Below are positions 8,188 through 16,870 of a DNA stretch of 64,000 nucleotides, in pieces. This DNA is from Gordoniibacillus chartarius. Its GTDB lineage: Bacteria > Bacillota > Bacilli > Paenibacillales > NBRC-103111. Numbering within the stretch: position 1 is the stretch's first letter; every line of letters begins with the position of its first letter. The stretch lies in contig NZ_JBHLWN010000102.1 of NCBI RefSeq assembly GCF_042432825.1, positions 35,667 to 99,666 on the forward strand. The letters are read 5' to 3'. A program made the position numbers and the translations under genes. The notes under the pieces were generated by a model. The model was not told where the DNA came from. It ran no database searches and saw only the letters and a program-made list of their open reading frames with translations.

Positions 8188-8655
8188 ATGTCCTATATCG
8201 TTGATTTTAACAATGTGTCTACGGTCGGTTTAGAGTCTTCACCTGTCGTAGATGCGCTTGCCGGTTTACGTGCCAATGAAGCCCGTTACTTCATGAACAA
8301 ATACAAGCATGAATTTACTGTTGTGCCTGCTAGCGAAAGCCAGGATACCATTGATTATGTGTATCGGATTTTGAAAGAAGAACGTGGTATCGAATTCGCT
8401 GCAAAACCTTTAGAAACATCTCGTTTTCAAGTGGAAAATATCAAATGGGCCTTCGTCTTCTTTGAGGATGGTCTAGCGGTCAACGTCATGTATACGATTG
8501 ATGACCCAAAGAAGCGGGCTGTTGGCTTTAAGCTTTCCGAGGGGATGGAGGTACCTAAGGAATTGGAAGAGAAGAAGTTTAAGTTTGCAAGACAGAAGTC
8601 TAAGCTGGCCGGCACCATTCGAGGCTCGTTTTTTGTGATAAAGGGCGAATATTAA
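8188..8655 (+). CDS. Uncharacterised 155-residue cytosolic protein
   Basis: I do not recognise this protein. It starts at an ATG with GGAGGGAAGG just upstream. It is soluble and mixed alpha/beta in character, with no signal peptide or membrane segment and a lysine-rich C-terminal third (KELEEKKFKFARQKSKLAG). Its sequence is regular, without low complexity, and codon use resembles neighbouring genes, so it is probably real. It stands alone on the plus strand, downstream of the tightly controlled promoter at 7844. No terminator is obvious. A prophage-derived or stress-related small protein is possible, but nothing visible decides this. Confidence 0.7.
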   Translation: MSYIVDFNNVSTVGLESSPVVDALAGLRANEARYFMNKYKHEFTVVPASESQDTIDYVYRILKEERGIEFAAKPLETSRFQVENIKWAFVFFEDGLAVNVMYTIDDPKKRAVGFKLSEGMEVPKELEEKKFKFARQKSKLAGTIRGSFFVIKGEY

Positions 8656-8749
8656 AGCAAGCGAAGGCATTACAGCGGTGGAGCGGATCCGTCGCTTTTA
8701 CTTGTTTGCAATGCCGCTTGCGCCCGAATGTCGGGAAGATCTATGGATA

Positions 8750-9532
8750 TTATCCGTTCCGACGGACCTCGTTAGGGGTAACCCCGTACTCCTTCTTAAA
8801 CGCCCGGTAAAAGGAACGCAAGCTGTTAAAGCCGCAATCGAAGGCAATATCGGTGACCGGATAGGTCGTGGATTGCAGCATCGCTTGAGCGAGTGCGGCC
8901 CGGCGGCCATTTACGTAGTCGCGAAAAGAGGTGCGGAGCTGCTCGGAAAATATACGTGAGATCATAAATTTGCTGATCCCCAGCTCCTTGGACAATGTGT
9001 CCAGTGAAATAGGCTCCAGAAAGTGAGTTTCCAAATAAACCAGGAGCTTCTGAATCATGGACAGATCCGGGTTGGACTCTCTGCGCTTAAGAGATAACAG
9101 CGGCAATAGGCTCCCCATCACCACGGAAGTATAGGCCTTAATTAGACGGTTGTCTCCATGAGCCACATACAGGTTATGTAATATGTGAAAAATTTCTGTG
9201 ATGTGAGGGGGGACCTGGCTCTGTGGGACAACGGGATGGTCCGGCACATAGTTAACCAGATCGGCAGCATATTCTCCGATAAAGGCGGGATCAACCAAGG
9301 CCAGCATCATCCGGCTATGCTCCTCTGTCCGGTATCCGTGCGGTTGGTTAGGAAAAATGACAGCCACGTCGCCATCCGTCAGCACAAAATCCTGCTGGTT
9401 AGCGGTGATCCGGATTTGGCCGGAGAGAATCATGGCAAGCTCCACATTTTTGTGCAGATGAAGGGGATAGGTATTGTCGGTTGAGAGGAAGGAATGAAAC
9501 GGCTGGTTCCGGTGCTGGTAACGGATTGTCAC
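8750..9532 (-). CDS. AraC-family regulator with cupin-type sensor domain
   Basis: 260 residues from GTG 9532, chosen because AGAGGG lies 8 nt upstream; a TTG at 9580 would add 16 residues but lacks a ribosome site. The N-terminal half has the AraC cupin pattern (YPLHLHKNVELAMILSGQ, then GDVAVIFPNQPHGY). The C-terminal 100 residues hold two helix-turn-helix motifs (LDTLSKELGISKFMISRIF and VTDIAFDCGFNSLRSFYRAF). It is divergent from the pectate lyase gene, with about 200 bp between starts, so control of that gene by a plant sugar is the natural hypothesis. Confidence 0.9.
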   Translation of the reverse strand: MTIRYQHRNQPFHSFLSTDNTYPLHLHKNVELAMILSGQIRITANQQDFVLTDGDVAVIFPNQPHGYRTEEHSRMMLALVDPAFIGEYAADLVNYVPDHPVVPQSQVPPHITEIFHILHNLYVAHGDNRLIKAYTSVVMGSLLPLLSLKRRESNPDLSMIQKLLVYLETHFLEPISLDTLSKELGISKFMISRIFSEQLRTSFRDYVNGRRAALAQAMLQSTTYPVTDIAFDCGFNSLRSFYRAFKKEYGVTPNEVRRNG

Positions 9533-9737
9533 GACAGAGTCCCTCTTTTCGTCCGAATGAATCTGCAATAGTTGGCACAAAATTTAATCTTTACTGGCAG
9601 GTACTAAGCATGCAAGTCCTGTAACATAATAGTTGCAAGCGGCTTCCATCACCAAATTGAAGGGAGGAAGTGTAACAGGATTGCATGCGGCTGAAGTTGG
9701 TTGGTCAGCTATAGGTCAAGCAGGGTCTTGTTATACG

Positions 9738-12275
9738 ATGCAACCAATGAAACGTAAGAGTCCCCGTAAGAAAAGAGGAATTGCTGTCATCTCAAGTATT
9801 TCGATAGCGCTTTCAGTTAACTTGATTTTACCTGTTTTCACGGCGGCAGCACAAGCAGAGGAAGGCCGCATTACAGCGGCGTCTATCCCGGCTTTTCCCG
9901 GCGCAGAAGGAGGCGGAGCTTATACCAGCGGCGGCCGGGGCGGTGGTGTATACATCGTAACCAACCTATTGGATTATGGACCAGGTGAGAAGCCCATCGA
10001 AGGCTCTCTCCGATACGGGGTCTCATCCACTCCGAAGGAAGGACGTACCATTGTGTTCCACGTCTCGGGCACCATCGAGCTGAAGGACTCCCTGCGACTG
10101 AGCAGCATCAAGAATCTGACTATTGCTGGACAAACCGCACCGGGTAACGGAATTACTCTAGCCGGGTGGGATACCAATATCAGCAACTCCGAGAATATCA
10201 TCATCCGCTATATGTCTTTCCGACCGGGGGCCACAAACGTATTCAACGGCAGCGATTCTATGGACGCCCTGTGGGGAAGGGATAACAAACAGTTTATTAT
10301 CGATCACTCCTCCTTCAGCTGGAACACAGACGAGACCCTATCAACCTACCGGGGCGAGAACGGCACCATTCAATGGTCCATCGTGTCGGAGAGCTTGACC
10401 TTATCGGGGCACTCGAAAGGCCGTCATGGCTATGGCGGGATTGCAGGAGGGGACAAAACTACCTTTCACCATAATCTGTATGTGAGCCATACCTCCCGTA
10501 ACCCTAGACTTGGCGGCGGTTATGCCGGTAAAGCCGATGCGCAGCATGTCGCAGTACTGCAATTTTCGAATAACGTGATCTACAATTGGGGCTTTAACAC
10601 GGTTTATGGCGGCGGCTTCAACTTTACCAACTACATGAACAACATGGGGATCGCAGGGCCGGGCACAAGGGATCATGTAGCCGGCAGGGTCATAGATGCA
10701 GGTGAGGCCGGTAAGCTCGGGGGGTTCTATATCACCGGGAACCGGATTAACAATACCGCAACAGGCTTGTTAGACGGCTCCTCCCCATACGTTAAGAATT
10801 CCGGCGATACCGGCGGAAATAACCAAACCTTTTATAGAACGGAGCCCTATCTCTCTGCAGATAGTACGGGAATGAATCATGGAATAACCAATCAAGGATT
10901 TGACGAGTATGTGCGCAGCGGGGTGAAGGCTGCAGATCATAAGCTGTTGACCGATATCCTCGCACGGGCCGGAGCCACCTATCCCCGACGGGATGCTATC
11001 GATGCCAGAATCGTTGCGGAAGTTGAGCAGGGGCTGGGACGGTACATCAACACTGAGCATGAGGTTGGAGGATATGTATCGGACTTTGGGGTGATCGAGG
11101 AGCAGCGGCCTGCCGATTTCGATACGAACCTGAACGGAATGGCCGACAAATGGGAGAAGGCGCAAGGGATCTGGGAAAACCCCGACGCCTACAAGACGAT
11201 TACGGAAAGCGGCTACACCTGGCTGGAGCTCTATTTAAACGGATTGGTCGACATGGAGCATATCGCCGAAAATCCCGAGGCCAAGCTCACTTCCCCTGCG
11301 AATAACGCTCAATATGATTTGGGCAAAGCCGTACCGGTAGAGATTAGAGCTTCCTCCAGGTTTGGGCACAACATCAGTAAAGTAGAGGTTTACAACGGTT
11401 CGGAGTATGTGGGTGACGCCGAACTTCGCGGCGGGCGATATGTGTATACCATCCAAGGTCTTCAAGACGCTACCCATTATATCTCTGCAAGGGTCATCGA
11501 TACGGAGGGCAATGCTACCCAAACCACTGCCGCCACGATCCATGTCAACACTGAACCTAAATCATTAGCAAAAGAAGGCTGGAAATCGGCGGACATCGGC
11601 AATCCGGAACTTAAAGGCTCCGCAAGCTTAACGGACGGTGTGATTACGGTCAAAGGCAGCGGCAAGCTTGGAGAACGAGAAGGCGCCATTGAAGGTTCTA
11701 AAGAGGCGGACGCCACCAAGGACGACTTCCATTTTGTCTATCGGGAGATGTCCGGGGATCTGGAGTTTACCGTGCGGCTGAATGAAATCGGTTTCGCTGA
11801 TAACCATGCCTTCACAGGTCTGATGGTTCGTGATGAATTAACGGACAAAAGTGCTGCAGCAGCCTTGGGTCTATCCTGGGTGAAAATATCCAAAGAGTAC
11901 CCTTGGTCCGCTTATCTTGCAGGAAGGGATGCCAAGGGCGGCAGCTTTGACGAAATGACGGAAACTTTGGACAGTGCGGCCAGTGCATCCAAGGCGGGCA
12001 TTCAGCTCGTGGCGGACATACCGTTTAAGCTGAACGGAGTGGCACAGGGCTATTGGCTTAAGCTGGGGCGTAAGGGCGACACCTTCTATGCCTACGGTTC
12101 CTTGGACGGTCAAACGTGGACCGCCATCGGCGAGCGGACCATCCCGATGAAGAAGAAGATCTACGCAGGCTTCGCCGTCGACAGCAATGATGTTGCCAAC
12201 GACCTCAAGCAGCTGAACTATGCCAAGTTTTCCAATGTAAGCTTAACGAATGGATTCGAACCGATGCACAACTAA
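9738..12275 (+). CDS. Secreted pectate lyase-like protein, multidomain
   Basis: 845 residues from ATG 9738; the frame is open further upstream, but this start gives a typical signal peptide (KRKSPRKKRG, a hydrophobic stretch, cleavage near AQA at residue 40). The mature N-terminus AFPGAEGGGAYTSGGRGG and the region to about residue 440 form the right-handed beta-helix of the pectate lyase superfamily (PL1-like; HVSGTIELKDSL, TIAGQTAPGNGITLAG, FIIDHSSFSWNTDE). A Ca-loop-like DTNLNGMADKWE follows, then an Ig-like domain (about 520-610) and a C-terminal beta-sandwich resembling DUF1349/laminin-G-like modules (about 610-845). Function: cleavage of pectin or rhamnogalacturonan outside the cell, supplying oligomers to the locus at 27-48 kb (inference). 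A terminator follows. Confidence 0.9.
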   Translation: MQPMKRKSPRKKRGIAVISSISIALSVNLILPVFTAAAQAEEGRITAASIPAFPGAEGGGAYTSGGRGGGVYIVTNLLDYGPGEKPIEGSLRYGVSSTPKEGRTIVFHVSGTIELKDSLRLSSIKNLTIAGQTAPGNGITLAGWDTNISNSENIIIRYMSFRPGATNVFNGSDSMDALWGRDNKQFIIDHSSFSWNTDETLSTYRGENGTIQWSIVSESLTLSGHSKGRHGYGGIAGGDKTTFHHNLYVSHTSRNPRLGGGYAGKADAQHVAVLQFSNNVIYNWGFNTVYGGGFNFTNYMNNMGIAGPGTRDHVAGRVIDAGEAGKLGGFYITGNRINNTATGLLDGSSPYVKNSGDTGGNNQTFYRTEPYLSADSTGMNHGITNQGFDEYVRSGVKAADHKLLTDILARAGATYPRRDAIDARIVAEVEQGLGRYINTEHEVGGYVSDFGVIEEQRPADFDTNLNGMADKWEKAQGIWENPDAYKTITESGYTWLELYLNGLVDMEHIAENPEAKLTSPANNAQYDLGKAVPVEIRASSRFGHNISKVEVYNGSEYVGDAELRGGRYVYTIQGLQDATHYISARVIDTEGNATQTTAATIHVNTEPKSLAKEGWKSADIGNPELKGSASLTDGVITVKGSGKLGEREGAIEGSKEADATKDDFHFVYREMSGDLEFTVRLNEIGFADNHAFTGLMVRDELTDKSAAAALGLSWVKISKEYPWSAYLAGRDAKGGSFDEMTETLDSAASASKAGIQLVADIPFKLNGVAQGYWLKLGRKGDTFYAYGSLDGQTWTAIGERTIPMKKKIYAGFAVDSNDVANDLKQLNYAKFSNVSLTNGFEPMHN

Positions 12276-12279
12276 AGCT

Positions 12280-12320
12280 GAAGCCCTCGCTGATCCAATA
12301 TGGAGCGGCCGGGGCTTTTC
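12280..12320 (+). terminator. Terminator of the pectate lyase gene
   Basis: AAGCCC (12281-12286) pairs with GGGCTT near 12312-12317 in an imperfect hairpin (CGCT/AGCG extend the stem), followed by TTC and a T-rich stretch. Confidence 0.6.
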
Positions 12321-12334
12321 ATTTGTTTTGTTTG

Positions 12335-12348
12335 AGGACATATGTCCT
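12335..12348 (+). promoter_or_regulatory. Perfect palindrome, candidate operator of the YeiL-type regulator
   Basis: AGGACATATGTCCT is a perfect 14-bp palindrome about 30 bp upstream of a -10-like TAGAAT (12378-12383), so its centre falls roughly 40-50 bp before transcription start, the usual place for a Crp/Fnr-type activator. The regulator is encoded in the same unit. Confidence 0.5.
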
Positions 12349-12411
12349 TCCCATCATCCTGTAAATCCCTTTTAATATAGAATATCAATAAGGGCTTGGG
12401 GGAGAAGAAGG

Positions 12412-12837
12412 GTGAAAGGACTGTTGTTGGCGTTGATGACCGGCTTTTTTATTACCCTGCAAGGGGTGGCGAATTCCCGGATCAGTGAAGGGATCGGCAC
12501 CTGGCAAGCGGCGACGATGACGCAGTTTACCGGTTTTGTGACGGCGTTACTGATACTATTGTTTGTGAAAAAGAAAAGCTGGCAAGCGTTCAAAGAGGTC
12601 AGCCCCGTATATTTAACAAGCGGAGCTTTAGCAGCAATCATTATATCGAGCAACATATCCGCTATTCATCGCGTGGGGGTGACGCTGACCGTCGCAGCCG
12701 TATTGATCGCCCAACTTAGCTTGACTTTCCTTGTTGACATCAATGGTTGGTTCGGTGTAAAGAAGCAGCATATGCGCCTGCCGCAGTTTATTGGGATTGC
12801 CCTCATGGTGATCGGTATCATCTTGTTAAATTTTTAA
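12412..12837 (+). CDS. DMT-family membrane protein YdcZ/DUF606 (first copy)
   Basis: 141 residues with four to five hydrophobic segments, starting at GTG behind GGGAGAAGAAGG. The DUF606/YdcZ signature is visible: GLLLALMTGFFITLQGVANSR at the N-terminus and the central LTSGALAAIIISSNISAIHRVGVTLTVAA region. These half-size DMT proteins usually occur as pairs and probably form a heteromeric transporter. Here the partner lies two genes downstream, with a Crp/Fnr-type regulator between them. Substrate unknown. Confidence 0.85.
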   Translation: MKGLLLALMTGFFITLQGVANSRISEGIGTWQAATMTQFTGFVTALLILLFVKKKSWQAFKEVSPVYLTSGALAAIIISSNISAIHRVGVTLTVAAVLIAQLSLTFLVDINGWFGVKKQHMRLPQFIGIALMVIGIILLNF

Positions 12838-12861
12838 GCGGAACCGCGGGAGTGGTGAACA

Positions 12862-13563
12862 ATGAAAGAAATCAAGGATAAGACATTATTGGAATCCTAC
12901 CTTCGGGATCACGAGCTGGAATCCATTTTTCATGAAAAAATCAGGCCGCATCTGTCATTGTACACGTATAAACGCGGAGAACTGATCTGTTCCCAAGGCG
13001 AAAGTCCGGAATGTTTATATATTCTCGTCAAAGGCAAGCTCAAGGTATTCATGACCAATCCCGAAGGAAAAATGCTGGTGATCTCCTTTAAAACTGCGCT
13101 TGAGCTTGTCGGGGATATTGAATACGTACAGGAGACGGACATCTTGAATACGGTGGAGGCGGTTAGCAGTGTCCATATGATCGCCGCGCCCTTCCGGATC
13201 CTCAGAGAGTACGGGAGGGAACACGCGCCATTGTTACAATTTTTGCTGAAAGTAATCACGAAGAAATTTTACATGAAATCCAGCTCCTTGAGTCTTAATA
13301 TGATGTATCCCGTAGAAGTTCGTCTGGCCAGCTATCTTCTGGCGGTGTCCTCCGACGAGTCCGAAAACCCGGTATCGGGGCTGCTTAGTACGGCGGAGCT
13401 TAAGGATGTAGCGAATTTGATCGGGGTCAGCTACAGGCATTTCAATCGAATCGTACTGCAATTCTGTTCCAACGGTCTACTCGAACGCGTAAAGGGTGGG
13501 GTAGTCGTGAAAAACCCGGATGGTTTAAGCAAACTGGCGATCCGGAATATCTACGAATACTAG
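12862..13563 (+). CDS. yeiL: Crp/Fnr-family regulator, YeiL-like
   Basis: 233 residues: an N-terminal cyclic-nucleotide-binding-like beta-barrel (YKRGELICSQGESPECLYILVKGKLKVF) and a C-terminal winged helix (ELKDVANLIGVSYRHFNRIVLQFCSNGLLER). The missing PRAERSAAR-type phosphate cassette argues against cAMP binding. No cysteine cluster for an iron-sulphur centre is evident. It lies between two DUF606 genes with short gaps (24 and 17 nt), so all three are probably one transcript. It likely activates this unit through the palindrome at 12335 (inference). Confidence 0.82.
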   Translation: MKEIKDKTLLESYLRDHELESIFHEKIRPHLSLYTYKRGELICSQGESPECLYILVKGKLKVFMTNPEGKMLVISFKTALELVGDIEYVQETDILNTVEAVSSVHMIAAPFRILREYGREHAPLLQFLLKVITKKFYMKSSSLSLNMMYPVEVRLASYLLAVSSDESENPVSGLLSTAELKDVANLIGVSYRHFNRIVLQFCSNGLLERVKGGVVVKNPDGLSKLAIRNIYEY

Positions 13564-13580
13564 TAAAGGGGCATCCTCCG

Positions 13581-14057
13581 ATGATGATAGGATTATGGTT
13601 AGCGCTTCTGGCCGGCTCCCTGGTCGGACTGCAAAACATATTTAACAGCAGGGTTCACGAACGGGCAGGTTCTTGGCCTACGACCGCTCTGGTGCTCGGC
13701 CTCGGATTCCTCGCCTCCTTCCTGATCGGACTGGCGGTTGAGGGAAAGCGGCTGTTCCACCTGGAGCATATGGAGCTTTGGTTCTGGTTTAGCGGTATTG
13801 TAGGGGTTGGCGTTGTGGCTTGCATGGTGAACGCTATGAAACAGCTCGGGCCGACCTATACCATATCGATTGTGATGTGCTCCCAGCTGTTTTTCGCTCT
13901 TATTTGGGATTCCTTCGGCTGGATGGGACTGGAAGTCGTTCCTTTTACGCTGAAGCAGCTGGGCGGCGTGCTTGTGATCGTAAGCGGGATATTGCTGTTT
14001 AAGTTCGGCGGTTTGCGAAAAAATCGTTCGGACCTGATGCGGAGGGAACGTGCTTAA
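13581..14057 (+). CDS. DMT-family membrane protein YdcZ/DUF606 (second copy)
   Basis: 158 residues, five hydrophobic segments, with the same family opening (GLWLALLAGSLVGLQNIFNSR) and the conserved central GVGVVACMVNAMKQLGPTYT. It is paired with the copy at 12412 but only distantly similar, as expected of a heteromeric small DMT pair. The last residues are basic (GLRKNRSDLMRRERA), consistent with a cytosolic tail. Confidence 0.85.
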   Translation: MMIGLWLALLAGSLVGLQNIFNSRVHERAGSWPTTALVLGLGFLASFLIGLAVEGKRLFHLEHMELWFWFSGIVGVGVVACMVNAMKQLGPTYTISIVMCSQLFFALIWDSFGWMGLEVVPFTLKQLGGVLVIVSGILLFKFGGLRKNRSDLMRRERA

Positions 14058-14567
14058 ACAGGAATAACAAAATGTCGGCTTAAAGATGGGACAGCAAATT
14101 GGGTTGAGCTGAAAGCTGGAGCTGCTCCTGACAGCCATTATCGTTTCGAGGCGAATTCTGAGGCGGACGCTGCCAAATGTCGCTGAGGAAAGAATCTCCT
14201 GATCGGGGAACTCTATATGCATAAGCAGACGTTTATTGGAGAGATAAATACGATTGCAGCAAAGACTCCTTTCGCCAAGCGGAAGGGGCCTTTGCTGTTA
14301 AAGAGTCAATCATGCAGAACACTGAACAGAGCAAAAAAGTCGAGGGAATCATTTCAGCAAGATAAGTTAATAAAGCGACAATTATGGCTAATTTAGGAAA
14401 GGGAAATCATGCTATGCTTGGTTTGAGAACGCTATCAATTCAATTCAAATTATTTAGGAAAGGAGATCAAAAGTATTTGATGACATGATGAGGAATAGCG
14501 TCAAATCGTGCCGTTCTGCATTTACTGATGACCTGAAAATATTGGTAAAACGGGAAAGGGGTACTTT
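14058..14567. other. Intergenic region, about 510 bp
   Basis: No intact gene. From about 14068 to 14186 one frame reads protein-like sequence (LKDGTANWVELKAGAAPDSH, then YRFEANSEADAA) without a start, possibly a decayed domain. CAGCAAAG/CTTTGCTG around 14254-14296 forms a hairpin without a T-run. A cre-like site (14424-14437) and the esterase leader occupy the 3' end. Confidence 0.5.
14424..14437 (+). promoter_or_regulatory. Candidate cre site (CcpA)
   Basis: TGAGAACGCTATCA matches the catabolite responsive element TGWAANCGNTNWCA at 13 of 14 positions. It lies 130 bp before the esterase start, implying carbon-catabolite control of that gene. Confidence 0.55.
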
Positions 14568-16538
14568 ATGAAAAAAACGCTGGCGATTTTGATCACAAGC
14601 TCCATTCTTATGCTTTCCAGTGCAACCGTATATGCCGATGGACAGTCTTCGCAGGTAACCCAATCCATCTATAAGCCAGGTGTGACTGTGACGGCGGATG
14701 AGAATTCACCGACCGGGTATACCGCCACATTTGTGTATAAAAGCAGCGACCCAGACGTTCAAAAGATCGTGCTTTACAGCGACACCTTCATGCTGTGGGA
14801 TGAAAAAGCACCCCAGTATACCGGCAGCGGGAGCAACGGAATGAATTTAAATAACGTATCCGGTGCGTACAAAGACGCCTACGGACATCTCCCCGGTGAC
14901 TACAAGGACACCTATTGGCCGGGCGGCGGTTCCGCGAGTTCCAAGCTCTCCCTGGAGCTCGCAAAGGTACCGAATACAGACGTGTGGTACACGCAGGTCC
15001 CCTTGATGAGCGGTGCGTTCGTCTACAACTACGAGGTCACCAAGAACGGCGTCACCACCGCCAGGCTTGACGACCCCGCGAACCCGGCGTTGGTAAACAC
15101 CGCGACAGGCGTCAGAAGCCTTTCAAGTATCGTTTATGTGCCGTACAATGCGGAGAAGCAGGGCGTGGGCGAATACAGAGACCGTAGCCTTGAGCTTCCG
15201 AGGACGGACGGGCGGAAGGGCACCATCCAGACCATAACGTACCCTGCCTCCGATGGGACCAACCGCGGCATGACCGTTTACCTGCCTTACGGCTACGATA
15301 AGAACAGCCAAAAACCATACAATGTCCTATACATCAACATGGGCAACTCGGGCGACCAGTTCGGTAACGAGCTGCGCTGGATGAACGAGGGCGCCCTGCC
15401 GAATATCGCGGATAATTTGGTGGCGCAGGGCATGGAGCCGTTCGTCGCCGTTTCCATGAACTATCAGGATTGGGGCCACAGCTGGGCCAAAATCGAGCCG
15501 GACGTGCTCAATTATGTCATGCCCTTCGTGGAGTCAAACTACAATGTGTCGAAGGACCGCTTGGGCCGCGGATACGCGGGCTTAAGCGCCGGCGCCGGCA
15601 CAACCGCCCGGTTCTATCTGAACCACCCCGATGTATTTTCGCAATTCGGCATTTGGAGCAACGGTGTCGTCCCGACCGCTGAGCAACTGGCCAAAATCAA
15701 GGAATACAACGATTCCACAAAGGTACATATTGCCCTTGGCAAATGGGATTATGTGACCGCCGGCATACCTATGCACGAAGCTCTTGCGGAGAACGGCATC
15801 AAACATGAGTTTAACGTGATTCCCGGCGGCCACGATTGGGAGTTCTGGCAGCTCATGTTCGCCGAGTTTGCCAAGGATCACCTGTGGAAGGACACCGGAG
15901 ACGTATGGCCTAATGAGAACGCCATGCCAGGCAAGGTCAATGCGGCATCTTCCGCAGGAACTACAGCAAACAATACCCCTGTCGACGTGACAACTACGCA
16001 AGCAAACGTTGCGGTGGACGCAGGTGTCAAAGCCGCAAAAGAAGCTGGTCTGACAAGCGCGACTGTGAGCTTAACCAGACCGGGTAACGTCACACTTGAT
16101 ACTCTCCGGGCCATGATGGCACGAACAGGTATGCCGCTTAACATCCATGCCGACACCTTATCTTCCAATGGCAAAACCGTCGATGCTTATATCACTTTTG
16201 ATCCTGCCCGCTCAGTGAAAGACTTGAATCTGTTTGTGTCGCCTTCATCATCCGTTGCGAACTCTCTTCGTGCTCAGTTTGGCAGGCTGTTTACTAATAA
16301 CCTAATGGTTGTCAGCTTCGGGCAGGAGGGCGAATTCGGGCAGCTCATGGAAGTCGCTGTAAAGACGGATAAGAAGATGAATGCTGGTAATGCAATCGTC
16401 TACTCCTACAACAGAGAGAATAACACGTACGCCAAAATGAATACGACAGTCCGGATCGATGACAGCGGATACATTCACTTCAAGACAAGGGTGGGCGGAG
16501 ACATCATCATAAGCGACGGAGATCTGACCAATCAATAG
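14568..16538 (+). CDS. Secreted esterase, CE1/enterochelin-esterase-like, with C-terminal accessory domain
   Basis: 656 residues, ATG behind GAAAGGGG. A signal peptide (KKTLAILITSSILMLSSATVYA) is cleaved near residue 23. Residues about 35-210 form an E-set/CBM48-like beta domain (YTATFVYKSSDPDVQKIVLYSD). Residues about 215-445 are an alpha/beta-hydrolase of the esterase D/feruloyl-esterase type, with nucleophile elbow GLSAGAG (Ser340) and a catalytic His in GGHDWEFW (His422). A Thr/Ala linker leads to a C-terminal beta domain (about 480-656) that I cannot name. Likely role: removal of acyl or feruloyl groups from plant polysaccharide. A cre-like site upstream suggests repression by preferred sugars. 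It is monocistronic. Confidence 0.8.
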   Translation: MKKTLAILITSSILMLSSATVYADGQSSQVTQSIYKPGVTVTADENSPTGYTATFVYKSSDPDVQKIVLYSDTFMLWDEKAPQYTGSGSNGMNLNNVSGAYKDAYGHLPGDYKDTYWPGGGSASSKLSLELAKVPNTDVWYTQVPLMSGAFVYNYEVTKNGVTTARLDDPANPALVNTATGVRSLSSIVYVPYNAEKQGVGEYRDRSLELPRTDGRKGTIQTITYPASDGTNRGMTVYLPYGYDKNSQKPYNVLYINMGNSGDQFGNELRWMNEGALPNIADNLVAQGMEPFVAVSMNYQDWGHSWAKIEPDVLNYVMPFVESNYNVSKDRLGRGYAGLSAGAGTTARFYLNHPDVFSQFGIWSNGVVPTAEQLAKIKEYNDSTKVHIALGKWDYVTAGIPMHEALAENGIKHEFNVIPGGHDWEFWQLMFAEFAKDHLWKDTGDVWPNENAMPGKVNAASSAGTTANNTPVDVTTTQANVAVDAGVKAAKEAGLTSATVSLTRPGNVTLDTLRAMMARTGMPLNIHADTLSSNGKTVDAYITFDPARSVKDLNLFVSPSSSVANSLRAQFGRLFTNNLMVVSFGQEGEFGQLMEVAVKTDKKMNAGNAIVYSYNRENNTYAKMNTTVRIDDSGYIHFKTRVGGDIIISDGDLTNQ

Positions 16539-16540
16539 TT

Positions 16541-16723
16541 CTGAGCTTCGCCGTGAAGGAGAAGCAATTCATGTCCGCGAATCTTCCTCAATCGGAGATT
16601 CAGCGATTCATCAAGCCTTGCGAGATCGGCCGATTAGCTGCGTTCGTATGCAGCCCGATGGCCTCCGCCTTTAAAGGATCTCCGATCCGAATGGGCGGAG
16701 GAACGGTACCGACAATTTACTAA
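16541..16723 (+). pseudogene. Short-chain dehydrogenase/reductase C-terminal remnant
   Basis: Directly after the esterase stop, one frame reads about 60 residues typical of an SDR C-terminus (QRFIKPCEIGRLAAFVCSP, then MASAFKGSPIRMGGGTVPTI) before TAA at 16721. The Rossmann N-terminus and the Tyr-x-x-x-Lys active site are absent. No ribosome site precedes it, so it is a decayed 3' fragment. Confidence 0.75.
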
Positions 16724-16870
16724 TTGTTTGTATGGATTGAACGCTAAGAATGAGATCGTCCCGGTTCAGGCGATAATTAAGATTAGCAATCCATAAGAAA
16801 CAACCCCATCTGAAGTGTTCTATAATGCAGGTAATGTAGATATTCCTCATGAGCAAAGGAGAACCGAAAA

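Noticed and set aside
7922..8233. 103-codon open frame downstream of the double-operator promoter
   Set aside because: GTG start without ribosome site, no family resemblance, and it overlaps the better-supported gene at 8188.
8656..8720. Possible terminator after the orphan gene (GCAAGCG...GGCATT with AATGCC...GCTTGC)
   Set aside because: The arms can pair but the loop is over 30 nt and no T-run follows.
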